A stretch of 64,000 nt of DNA from Bacteroidales bacterium. Lineage in GTDB: Bacteria; Bacteroidota; Bacteroidia; Bacteroidales; UBA3824. Of the stretch, positions 26,722-35,513 are shown piece after piece (position 1 is the stretch's first letter; each line of letters starts with the position of its first letter). Under the pieces are notes generated by a model that was given only the letters and a program-made list of their open reading frames with translations, did not search any database and was not told where the DNA came from. The DNA lies in contig JAEDDH010000017.1 of assembly GCA_016293845.1 (NCBI GenBank), positions 1 to 64,000 on the forward strand. The letters run 5' to 3'. Made by a program: the position numbers and the translations under genes.

Positions 26722-27474
26722 ATGAACAATCCAAAAATATCTGTTGTAACGGTGGTTTACAACAGCGCGGCACTTATAGAAAATACCGTTAAAAGTATTA
26801 TAAATCAATCGTATAGCCACATTGAATACATAGTGGTGGACGGCGGAAGCACAGACGGCACAATAGACATTCTCAACCGTTACAAAAAAAATATTTCTAC
26901 CCTCATATCCGAACCCGACCGCGGAATTTACGACGCAATGAACAAGGGAATCCACCTTGCCACCAGCGATTTTGTGGTGTTTATCAATTCGGGCGACAAA
27001 TTTTCTTCACCAGACATTCTTGAAAAAATTTTTTCTAACCCCGACGCCGCCCAAGCCGATGTTATCTATGGCGACACCGACATCACAGACTCAGATGGCA
27101 ATATTATCCACTCGCGCCGCCACCGTCCGCCCGAAAGTCTCAATTGGAAAAGTTTTAAACGAGGAATGTTGGTTTGTCATCAGAGTTTTATCGCAAGACG
27201 CAATTTGATAGATAGTTACGATCTAACCTACCGTTACGCCGCCGATTTTGATTGGTGCATAAGGATTTTAAAAAAATCTAAGAGCGTGCACAATTCGCGT
27301 CGAGTGATAAGCCTTTTTCTCGAAGGTGGACAAACCCGTAAGACCATTGTTCCCGGCTTAAAAGAGCGTTTCCGCATAATGCGCCACCACTACGGACTCC
27401 TCAGCGCTTTATTTTGGAATATAATATTAGGTGTGCGGTTTACGTGGTTTGTGATACGGCATAGATGGTTTTAA
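26722..27474 (+). CDS. Glycosyltransferase family 2 protein
   Basis: A 250-residue GT-A glycosyltransferase. The N-terminus ISVVTVVYNSAALIENTVKS, the VVDGGSTDGT nucleotide-binding loop, and SGDKF/IYGDTD in the DXD position are clear. The C-terminus ends in a hydrophobic, basic stretch (LFWNIILGVRFTWFVIRHRWF) that may associate with the membrane. The sugar specificity is not evident. It is a single gene with a weak TTTG-N20-TACTATTG promoter (26673-26704), and it adds to the dispersed glycosyltransferase genes of this window. Confidence 0.88.
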   Translation: MNNPKISVVTVVYNSAALIENTVKSIINQSYSHIEYIVVDGGSTDGTIDILNRYKKNISTLISEPDRGIYDAMNKGIHLATSDFVVFINSGDKFSSPDILEKIFSNPDAAQADVIYGDTDITDSDGNIIHSRRHRPPESLNWKSFKRGMLVCHQSFIARRNLIDSYDLTYRYAADFDWCIRILKKSKSVHNSRRVISLFLEGGQTRKTIVPGLKERFRIMRHHYGLLSALFWNIILGVRFTWFVIRHRWF

Positions 27475-27531
27475 CATTCTTTAATCACCTTTTAAATCTC
27501 TTAACAATAATAAGTTGTTACTTTGCACCGT

Positions 27532-27620
27532 AATCGATAAGAAAAAAAATTGTCTTTTTCATAAATACAGAGTTTAATAGTAACAACCAAAAGGAGGCGT
27601 GCTGAGGCCTCCTTTTTTTT
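27532..27620 (+). ncRNA. Candidate small RNA with terminator (unit 1)
   Basis: In the 464-bp gap 27475-27938, a -7-like TTACTTTG (27518-27525) is followed about 70 bp later by a strong terminator: GGAGGC (27593-27598) and GCCTCC (27607-27612), then eight T. The body (AATTGTCTTTTTCATAA..., TAGTAACAAC) is similar to unit 2 downstream. No ORF of note is present. Either a small RNA or a long terminator region of the glycosyltransferase gene. Confidence 0.4.
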
Positions 27621-27761
27621 GTTTTAAGTGCAGGTTTAACAATAAATCCAACTTATTTTTACAAAACGGTATAAATCAGCACTTACACAGTCTCAATTTT
27701 TAACAAAAATTCTTACTTTGTTTAATATCCATATAAAATATCCGCCATATCTTTGCAATCG

Positions 27762-27880
27762 GAAAAAGCGATGAGATATCGGCTTTTTCCGAGTAAATAA
27801 TTGTCTTTTCATAATATTAGGTTTAGGTTAAAAATTAGTAGCAACAATGGCAGGGAAAACCTGCTTTTGTTGTTTTTATG
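27762..27880 (+). ncRNA. Candidate small RNA with 5' hairpin and terminator (unit 2)
   Basis: A -7 box TATCTTTG (27748-27755) is followed by a 10-bp perfect hairpin (27760-27769 with 27782-27791). Next come a body sharing AATTGTCTTTTCATAA and TAGTAGCAAC with unit 1, and a bipartite terminator: CAACAA and GCAGG arms pairing with CCTGC and TTGTTG at 27842-27872, then TTTTTA. The layout is that of a small transcribed RNA of about 120 nt. No known family is recognised, and no -33 box is well placed. Confidence 0.45.
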
Positions 27881-27938
27881 GGTATAGGTTTGACATCTTT
27901 ACCAAAAAAAATTATCTTTGTAGCCAAAACCAATCACG

Positions 27939-28817
27939 ATGGATTCCGAAATAATGCTTGTAAAAAACATGGACATTGACCGCAAGCGATGGGACAGCGC
28001 CGTGTCGCAAACGCCTTATTGCTCGCTGTTTGGATATTCGTGGTATCTCGACAATGTTTGCTCCACTTGGGACGCGCTCATTACTCCAAACTACCGCCGC
28101 ATTATGCCTATCCCCGTGTTTGAGGGGCAACACCAGCAAATGCAGCAATACCTTTTGTGGTCGGGAATCTACGGCAACGAAATCACCACAGGTGCAATAG
28201 CCGAGGAATTTATCAACCGCATACCCGAAAACTACACCGGACTTTACCTCAACTTCAACAAACTCTGCGACATATCTAACGTAGAAAACGGACTTATCCA
28301 TCACGAAAAAGTTTATCAAATCGACCTCTTGCAGCCTTACCGCAACCGAAGGTTTCAAACGCCTGCCACCACCAACAAAAAATACTCGGTAGATGCTAAA
28401 CAGTGCGTATCGTTCTTTTTGGTAAACAACTACAAAACCGAGAGCATTCTTTATTTCCAACTTTTAAAAGAAGTAAAGCAGCGCGGACACTGTCTGATAT
28501 TTGCCCTTGCCAACACCGACAAAATAATTCTCGGATGCGCCGTGGTATTTATCTCACAAACAGAGATTTACCTAACCGACATCAGCATCAACAAAAACCA
28601 AAAAGATTACAAAGCCATCAAAAACGAACTGTTGGACACTATAATCAACTATTTTTCGGGCAAAAATTTCACACTTTATATAAAGACCAACAAACATGGC
28701 GTGTACGACAGTTTCGACACCGAAACCCTCGAACTTTTCGACGCCGTGCCATACCCACACATTTATTATATTAGAAACAATATGTCGAAACTATTTAATT
28801 TTTTTAATTTTAAATAA
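27939..28817 (+). CDS. GNAT/FemAB-like protein of unknown function
   Basis: A 292-residue cytoplasmic protein. The opening SEIMLVKNMDIDRKRWDSAVSQ with YCSLFGYSWYLDNV, and a later KEVKQRGHCLIFALANTDKIILGCAVVF block, recall the FemAB/GNAT N-acyltransferase fold common in Bacteroidota. No catalytic residues can be assigned, so the call is by general pattern only. It precedes upp by 2 bp and heads a compact operon of this gene, upp, rsgA and the RemB-like gene. Confidence 0.6.
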   Translation: MDSEIMLVKNMDIDRKRWDSAVSQTPYCSLFGYSWYLDNVCSTWDALITPNYRRIMPIPVFEGQHQQMQQYLLWSGIYGNEITTGAIAEEFINRIPENYTGLYLNFNKLCDISNVENGLIHHEKVYQIDLLQPYRNRRFQTPATTNKKYSVDAKQCVSFFLVNNYKTESILYFQLLKEVKQRGHCLIFALANTDKIILGCAVVFISQTEIYLTDISINKNQKDYKAIKNELLDTIINYFSGKNFTLYIKTNKHGVYDSFDTETLELFDAVPYPHIYYIRNNMSKLFNFFNFK

Positions 28818-28819
28818 CT

Positions 28820-29470
28820 ATGACACACACACTTACACAATATCCATCGCCAGCTGACCTCTCCATAGCCCAAATGCGCGACATCAACGTGCAGAAAGAC
28901 CCGCAGCGTTTTCGCAACAATATCAAGCTGCTTTCGCACCTGCTCGCTTTTGAAATTGGCAAAACTCTCGACTACAAACCCACCAAAGTTACCACTCCGC
29001 TCGGCACTGCAAATTGTCGCGACCTTAACGACAAAGTGGTGATTGCCTGCATTTTTCGCGCAGCACTGCCTATGCACGAGGGATTTTTAGACGTGTTTGA
29101 CTATGCCGAAAGCGCGTTTCTTGCCGAATACCGCTCTTACAACAGCGACGGAAGTTTCGACATCAAATCGGGTTACGTGGCATCGCCCCGTCTCGACGGA
29201 AAAATCCTCATAATGGCAGACCCGATGTTAGCCACTGGCGCAAGCATTGTTACCGCTATGGATCTTATCAAAAACCTCGGCACACCCAAGCATATACATT
29301 TTGCGTCAATAATTTCGAGCAAAAAAGGTATCGAAACCGTTGAAAACATCGAAAAACCTTGCACCAGCGATATTTGGACAATTGCCACCGACGACACTCT
29401 TAATAGTCACGGCTACATTGTGCCCGGACTTGGCGACGCAGGCGACCTCTGTTTTGGTGAAAAACTTTAA
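28820..29470 (+). CDS. upp: Uracil phosphoribosyltransferase
   Basis: A 216-residue enzyme of pyrimidine salvage that converts uracil and PRPP to UMP. The PRPP-binding loop LIMADPMLATGASIVTAMDL (about 135-150) and the uracil-site region near the C-terminus (HGYIVPGLGDAGDLCFG) are present. The N-terminal half follows the family (FRNNIKLLSHLLAFEIGKTL). Full length. It follows the upstream gene by 2 bp and precedes rsgA by 6 bp. Confidence 0.93.
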   Translation: MTHTLTQYPSPADLSIAQMRDINVQKDPQRFRNNIKLLSHLLAFEIGKTLDYKPTKVTTPLGTANCRDLNDKVVIACIFRAALPMHEGFLDVFDYAESAFLAEYRSYNSDGSFDIKSGYVASPRLDGKILIMADPMLATGASIVTAMDLIKNLGTPKHIHFASIISSKKGIETVENIEKPCTSDIWTIATDDTLNSHGYIVPGLGDAGDLCFGEKL

Positions 29471-29476
29471 TCTTTT

Positions 29477-30412
29477 ATGACACAAGGCTTAGTAATAAAA
29501 TCAACCGGCAGCAACTATTTGGTAGAAATTAATAATCAGATAGTTAACTGCAAAATGCGCGGTAAAATCCGTCTCAGCGGAATACGCACCACCAATCCCG
29601 TCGCAGTAGGCGACAATGTTAGCGTGGAACTCTCAAACGATAGCGAAGGCGTTATCACAGAGATACTTCCACGCAAAAACTACATTGTGCGAAAATCTAT
29701 CAACCTAAGCAAAGAGAGCCACATAATTGCCGCAAACCTCGACCAATGTATGCTTGTGGCAACTCTTATACTGCCCGAAACACCGTTGGAATTTATCGAT
29801 CGTTTTCTGGTTTCGGCAGAGGCTTACAAAGTGCCGGCAATTATAGTATTCAACAAATCAGACCTTTACGGCGATTTACAAGAAGTGCTAAAAGATACAA
29901 TGGATATTTACACAAAAATAGGCTACCGTTGTATAGCAGTGTCGGCACAAACAGGCGAAAACGTTGATACTCTGCGTACTATACTCAAAGACAAAACCAC
30001 ATTGATTTCGGGCAACAGCGGCACAGGCAAAAGCACACTGATAAACCGCATAAACCCAGGGTTAGGATTGCGCACGGGCGATATTTCGATGTATAGTCTT
30101 CAAGGAAAACACACCACCACATTTGCCGAAATGTTTCACCTCGATTTTGGCGGCAACATTATCGACACCCCCGGCATAAAGGGTTTTGGAATGGTGGGAA
30201 TGACCCAAGAGGATATTTCGCACAATTTTCCCGAAATATTTGCCCAATTAGAAAACTGCAAATTTTACAACTGCACCCACACCCACGAACCCGGTTGCGC
30301 CGTAAAAAAGGCTGTGGAAGAGGGCACAATACACCCCTCGCGTTATCATAGTTACATAAGCATAATATCCGACGACGAAACCCAAAAATACAGAAAATCA
30401 AGCCGTGAATAA
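29477..30412 (+). CDS. rsgA: Ribosome small-subunit-dependent GTPase A
   Basis: A 311-residue circularly permuted GTPase of late 30S assembly. An N-terminal OB fold is followed by the G4 motif NKSD (about 116), then G1 SGNSGTGKSTLIN (about 178), G3 DTPGIKGFG, and a C-terminal zinc knuckle C...CTHTHEPGC. The order G4-G1-G3 is the expected permutation. The last 8 bp overlap the start of the following outer-membrane protein gene. Confidence 0.95.
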   Translation: MTQGLVIKSTGSNYLVEINNQIVNCKMRGKIRLSGIRTTNPVAVGDNVSVELSNDSEGVITEILPRKNYIVRKSINLSKESHIIAANLDQCMLVATLILPETPLEFIDRFLVSAEAYKVPAIIVFNKSDLYGDLQEVLKDTMDIYTKIGYRCIAVSAQTGENVDTLRTILKDKTTLISGNSGTGKSTLINRINPGLGLRTGDISMYSLQGKHTTTFAEMFHLDFGGNIIDTPGIKGFGMVGMTQEDISHNFPEIFAQLENCKFYNCTHTHEPGCAVKKAVEEGTIHPSRYHSYISIISDDETQKYRKSSRE

Positions 30413-31886
30413 GTTACTTAAAATATTAGGTTTAATTATTGTAACCTTTGTGTTTACTTTAAATGCAGAGGGTCAAAATGAGTTTAGAAAACTCCACCGA
30501 GGGTTTACTGAAAGGGGATATTCCTCTGTAAAGCCGTTTTTAGGAAATCAAAAAGTAGTCTATTGGATTTGCGGCACGTATTTGTTTCCAGAATGGATTG
30601 ATTCCACAGGCAATTTTATCATTGACACCACCGAATTAATTATTGACACCACCAAAAGCAACCCACGCAAAACAGTGGCTCAATGGTGCAAAGAGCATTT
30701 TTTTGAAACAAATTTTATCACTGCCGAAAAAAACGATTGCAGCATCAATATCAACCCGCTCTTTATTTTTGAAGCCCGCAAAATGAAAGGCGACGACACC
30801 TCATCACTTCTCACCCGCAACACCCGCGGCATTGAGGCTTTTGGCAAATTAGGAAAGCATATCACCTATTATACAGCATTTTACGAAAATCAAGGCGGAT
30901 TTTTTCCCCACGAAATGAAGTATATCAACAAATACGAAGTTATTCCCGGGCAAGGACACGGCAAAGAGTTTAAAGAAACTCAGTTAGACTGGGCTTGGGT
31001 AACGGGAAATATCTACGTGCGAGCCAACCACAATTTAGAGTTTGTTCTCGGATACGGCAAAAACTTTATCGGACACGGCTACCGCTCAATAATACTCTCC
31101 GACCAAGCGTTCAACTATCCCTACGTGCGCTCACAGGTAAGTTTATTTGACCGAAAATTGTTTTTCAACTCAATGTGGGCGCAAATGCAGAGTTGGAACC
31201 ACGATTCCGACTTTGTAAGCAACAATCACACATTCCACAATGCCACCTACAACGTTCTCGGTTGGAATTCCCCTGTATTAAGAGGTTTGAACCTATCATT
31301 AATCCACGGCATTACGTGGAAGAAAAGCCAACAAAGCAACTTTTTGGCAGCAGACCTGAGGGTTTCGCCATTTAGAGAGTTAAATATCTATGCACAAGCA
31401 CGTTACAACTGCGATGATATTCTCAACAAAAAAGTTGGCTATCAGACCGGATTTGAAATATTTGATGTTTTTGAAATGCTGAAAATCAATGCTGTATTAT
31501 CGTTTTTAAAAGGTATTGGAGTACTTAGTCGCGACCAAAATCCTTTCCGATTGCACATCCAAGCCGAATACAACAGCAATTCATTAACAGCAATAGACCC
31601 ATTGCAAAAACCTTACTCGTTTGCACATTACGCCGAGCCGCTACAATTTTCGTTAGATAAAGAAACGCTATTTATCTCAGACCTAACAATTTACAACCGT
31701 GTAGAAATATCCTTAATGCACTCCGACAGCAACATCCGCAAATACACCGACATAAAACTCTCGCTCATAGCCAATCGCACCACCGGCTGGCGCATCTACG
31801 GCGGCGGATACAAACGCAATGATGAAACGTACTTTTATGTTGGCACAAGTATCTGCCCAGAGAGGAGGTATGAGAGGGAGATGTAG
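30405..31886 (+). CDS. RemB/Wzi-like outer-membrane protein
   Basis: A 493-residue protein with a signal peptide (MNKLLKILGLIIVTFVFTLNAEG) and a predicted beta-barrel. The core LEFVLGYGKNFIGHGYRSIILSD is the hallmark of the gliding-motility RemB / capsule-assembly Wzi-like family. A related protein lies at 50416-51849 (GKGRKKIGDGYRSVLLSN). It probably acts at the cell surface in exopolysaccharide attachment or export. Its start overlaps rsgA by 8 bp. It is convergent with the defence operon, the two stops only 5 bp apart. Confidence 0.75.
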   Translation: MNKLLKILGLIIVTFVFTLNAEGQNEFRKLHRGFTERGYSSVKPFLGNQKVVYWICGTYLFPEWIDSTGNFIIDTTELIIDTTKSNPRKTVAQWCKEHFFETNFITAEKNDCSININPLFIFEARKMKGDDTSSLLTRNTRGIEAFGKLGKHITYYTAFYENQGGFFPHEMKYINKYEVIPGQGHGKEFKETQLDWAWVTGNIYVRANHNLEFVLGYGKNFIGHGYRSIILSDQAFNYPYVRSQVSLFDRKLFFNSMWAQMQSWNHDSDFVSNNHTFHNATYNVLGWNSPVLRGLNLSLIHGITWKKSQQSNFLAADLRVSPFRELNIYAQARYNCDDILNKKVGYQTGFEIFDVFEMLKINAVLSFLKGIGVLSRDQNPFRLHIQAEYNSNSLTAIDPLQKPYSFAHYAEPLQFSLDKETLFISDLTIYNRVEISLMHSDSNIRKYTDIKLSLIANRTTGWRIYGGGYKRNDETYFYVGTSICPERRYEREM

Positions 31887-31890
31887 AGGG

Positions 31891-34031
31891 TTAGATTAAA
31901 TCAGTTTGCCACTTCTCGAATGTAGTATCTACAAAAGCGTAATCAATCAACTTTTTGGAATCAATCTTAACATAATCGTCTGCGATGGCGTGGTGAAATT
32001 TCAAATGAAACGCAAGGCGGAGATCATCGCCAGGCTCGTCGGATTGATGCGCTTCCTTGCTGGTGATAGTGCGGATACGCATTATTTGGTAGATGTCGCA
32101 GATGCCTTTGCCCTTGATATACGGTGCAAAAAAATGAAGACCATCGAGAGCAATTGTAGTGGGAAATTTCGCGCCAGTGTAATATATTGTGGCAGTGTGG
32201 TTTAAAAACTGTTCCTCGTTACGTTTTACAATTCCAATCAAAAAACGGTTTCCTGTGTCCAAAAAAGTTCCTTTTTGCGGAATCACTTTTTCGATGATGT
32301 TGGCCGATGGCGACAGCAGAAGACGTGCGATAAAAACTTCTAACAAAACGCGGTTTTCACTGTCGCCGGGACGCAACGGAAACGCGCCAATATTGACCTT
32401 TGAAATGGTTTCGTAAAACTTCGACACCTGAACGTTCGCCCATTCGCCATTGCCGGGAAAAAGAATGTAACCGCCAATAACCTCCTTTTTGAGGGCATTT
32501 TGGTTGTAGTTGCGATAATAAATAGCATCGCGGTAACGGTGCATTTGGTTGATAGCATCTTCGGGCGGAGTGTCCACATTGTTTTTGTCGCGATGGTCGA
32601 TACGGTATTTAGCGTCAAACAGATACGTAAGTTTTTTGCCTTCGGTAATATCAGTCTTAACAAGTTGCAACACAATGTCAGGCTTTTGAATCGTGGTGGG
32701 CGATTCAAGGTTATCGAGACCGATGGTTTGACTTTGCTCAGAATTGTAATAGAGTTCGGCAAGTTCCACGCCGTCTTTTTTGAATAGGATTTTCGACTGA
32801 GAGCCCTTGTTGAGTTCCCACGTAAAAAGTCCGCTCAATTCGGGACGGTTGCTATGCTCAATGTCGTGGTCGTTAATGTGGAGTTGGTCTTTGATAATGT
32901 GGCTCACCTCAATAAAGCACCAAATCTCATAAAGCGTGGCTATATCTTTGGTTTGCAGACGATAAAGACCGTCATTGAGCGAATATGCGCGTTTTAGAGA
33001 TTGTAAGTTTTATAAACCTGACTATACCCGAATGCCCGTTGAAGTACCAGGCTCTCTTGGTTGATGCCAGTAAAATTGCCAACTGTTCGGAAAAACGGAT
33101 TATTTGCCAAACGGTCTAATACTTTGGACGTTGACTGCAATTCGGCTTTGAAACTATCGGAAACCTTTTCGTTGTTTTCAATCTGTTTTTTGAGATTGTT
33201 GTATTTTTTTGAAATGGTTTTGATGGCGTGTTTCAAAAAACGATTTTCAGTGGTATCATTGGTATAAATTTGATTTTCAATACAATACAAAAACGCTGCG
33301 TTGGTACGGTGTTCTGCCAAGAGGTTTTCGAGATTTTGAGGTACGCGCCTGATTTGGTCGATACGCTTGTAGGTGATTTCGCCCGTAAACTTACGCCTCG
33401 GACGTTCGATGATGTTTTTGCAAGCGTTGATAAATTTTTGTTGCTCGCCGTTGAAAATGTTCCACCATATCAACTCAGGAGTATCACCCTGAACATCTGG
33501 CGAAAAACTATGATAAGTACGCCTTAGGTAATCAAGCGATAAAAGGCGGTATTCGTTCTCTATGTCGTGGATTATCTTTTTCCAATGGCTGTGATAATCA
33601 AGTTTTTGGCTAAGGACTTCAAAAGAAAACGTAAATCTCTTTATTTGTTTATCTTTTTGATAATCAACAATTATTTCGCTGCGACCAATCTCGTTGCCAT
33701 AATTGAGGAAGCCAGCCAAAATGCCGTGACGGAAACTGAAATTTTCATTGTCGGCACGCAACATCGAGCCAAATGCAGCATCCTTTACGTCGCTATCAAA
33801 TTCTATCCAAATAGGATAATCGGCATTGTCGAAAAAAATGGCATCAGATTTAGTGTTATTTTCTATCTCATTTTCAGATATTTTGACTCTTTTAACTCCA
33901 TCAGACCACGAATAAAACGACAACAAGTTTTCTTTGCCGATGTTTTTACCGGCATTTTGAGCGATGGTGTTGAATTTGCCACATTCCACCAACATCTTAA
34001 AATCTTCGTGTTCGATGGTAAGAATTTCCAT
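31891..34031 (-). CDS. DUF2357 / PD-(D/E)XK nuclease protein (McrC-like partner), with one apparent frameshift
   Basis: Two minus-strand frames (32994-34031 and 31891-32907) join into one protein of about 713 residues. After the first frame ends at 32994, the next frame continues upstream of its own ATG with LKRAYSLNDGLYRLQTKDIA and LYEIWCFIEVSHIIKDQ, the usual DUF2357-to-nuclease junction. One missing base near 33000 explains the break. The N-terminal DUF2357 region is followed by a nuclease with KPDIVLQL...LTYLFDAKYRI (D...D-x-K). Paired with a McrB-like ATPase 3 bp upstream, it should be the nuclease that cuts when the AAA+ partner recognises DNA (LlaJI/McrBC-like). It is the last gene of the five-gene defence operon. 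Confidence 0.75.
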
Positions 34032-34034
34032 TCT

Positions 34035-35507
34035 CTAACTCCAAAAAATTGTGTATCCAAATTTCAGACGACCTTCCATCTCGTTGAGTTTGCTTAGCGA
34101 AACGGATTCTTCTATGGTATCAAAATAACTATCGCAAACGGCTTTCAAGCCATTCTCGACCGCTTTTTTGAGATTTTGAATAACGGTTTGCGTTTTTTCC
34201 TCGTCGCCCTCGATACGCGAAAGTATTTTCATTGATGTAATCTCGTCCAAAGCGCGGGCAATTACATAATTTTGGTCTAAACCATCGCCTTTATCATCTT
34301 TGTTATATGGCAGATTGTTAACCACATAGAGCAAAAACTCATTGCGTGTGCGGTAAGCTATTTTAAACGGTGTGTTGTTGAGTTTGTCGTTGATGCTTTG
34401 AAGATACTCTATCACCGTGTTGCAAACACCCTGATTGTTGGCATAAACATCCACACCCTCCACGGCTTTGCCCACAACGGTGTTGAAATTGATTTTGCCG
34501 ATGGTTTCGTGCCTTTCGGTAAGACCACCGCGCAAATCCACCTTGTTCATCTCTATGGTCATAGCGCGGTCTAAAACCTTGCGTGAAAACGAAAATGTGG
34601 TTTCGTCCATATTCACAGTGCCAATTACAATGAGGTTTTGAGGAATTGTGATGCCATCCTCCAAAAATTGCTGTTGCAATTCGCCGTCAGTGGTAAGTGA
34701 ACAAACCAAGGTGTGATACCATTCTTGTGCATCTTTTTTCAGTATAGGGTCGGTAACAATTTCTTCTTCATTGAATTTCCGGCTTTCAATAACGCTGAGA
34801 TATTCAGCAAAATATTGTTCTACGGGCGCAAGGTTCATTTCGTCGAGGCAAAGAAAATAAGGAATACCAGGTTCTTCCCAAGCCTTGACAACAAACTTCA
34901 AAAAATCACCCGCCACAAATATAGGCGTACCGCTTGCACGGCTGACGTAGCCGATAAGTTCGGTGCTGTCGTGCCAGTTTGGCTTCACCTGAATCATCTC
35001 AAAATTTTTGGGCTTGTGCGCCTTGTATTCTTCGCTGTCGCTGTCCCAACACGCCCGCGCCAATTCCCTCACAATCCGGCTCTTACCCGTGCCTGAGATT
35101 CCGGCAAGAAGGATGAATGGCTTGGTGCGTATGGCGGCGAGGAGGGGGCGAAAGGTGTTATCAATATCTGCTTGAATATGAGGTAGAGTTTGTTTGGCAG
35201 GACTAATAACGGGACTCAACCGTAAGACCATTTTAGACATCGCAACAAGTGTGGCGCAATATCCATATTCAAACTTATCAATGCTGCTATTTCCACTTAA
35301 CGCCTCACGTGCTTCATTGCTGTTTGTATTAGGATTTTTACTAACAAAATCAATAAATTCATTAAGCAACGTTTTCGAAATTGTTCTGTTTCCAATTGCA
35401 CCTTTACTTTCGGATTGTACGATATAACACAAACGGTCTTCATCAACAATGGTAATTTGCCCATTGTCAGACTTATCACCAACTTTGAGTTTTATTAATT
35501 CTGTCAT
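34035..35507 (-). CDS. McrB-like AAA+ ATPase/GTPase
   Basis: A 490-residue motor of a McrBC-type restriction module. An N-terminal domain of about 110 residues, of unknown specificity, precedes the AAA+ core. Walker A is GISGTGKS (136-143) and Walker B FLCLDEMNLA with D222 and E223. The McrB-type signature VIGTVNMDETTFSFSRKVLDRA lies at about 295-316, split by family convention into sensor and Arg finger. It follows the ABC-3C ATPase gene by 6 bp and precedes the DUF2357 nuclease by 3 bp, so one transcript is expected. GTP or ATP use cannot be told from sequence. Confidence 0.85.
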   Translation of the reverse strand: MTELIKLKVGDKSDNGQITIVDEDRLCYIVQSESKGAIGNRTISKTLLNEFIDFVSKNPNTNSNEAREALSGNSSIDKFEYGYCATLVAMSKMVLRLSPVISPAKQTLPHIQADIDNTFRPLLAAIRTKPFILLAGISGTGKSRIVRELARACWDSDSEEYKAHKPKNFEMIQVKPNWHDSTELIGYVSRASGTPIFVAGDFLKFVVKAWEEPGIPYFLCLDEMNLAPVEQYFAEYLSVIESRKFNEEEIVTDPILKKDAQEWYHTLVCSLTTDGELQQQFLEDGITIPQNLIVIGTVNMDETTFSFSRKVLDRAMTIEMNKVDLRGGLTERHETIGKINFNTVVGKAVEGVDVYANNQGVCNTVIEYLQSINDKLNNTPFKIAYRTRNEFLLYVVNNLPYNKDDKGDGLDQNYVIARALDEITSMKILSRIEGDEEKTQTVIQNLKKAVENGLKAVCDSYFDTIEESVSLSKLNEMEGRLKFGYTIFWS

Positions 35508-35513
35508 AATAAA

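Noticed and set aside
31891..32907. Separate protein starting at 32907 (MSHIIKDQ)
   Set aside because: Conserved coding sequence continues upstream of that ATG in the same frame, so it is the second half of the DUF2357-nuclease protein.
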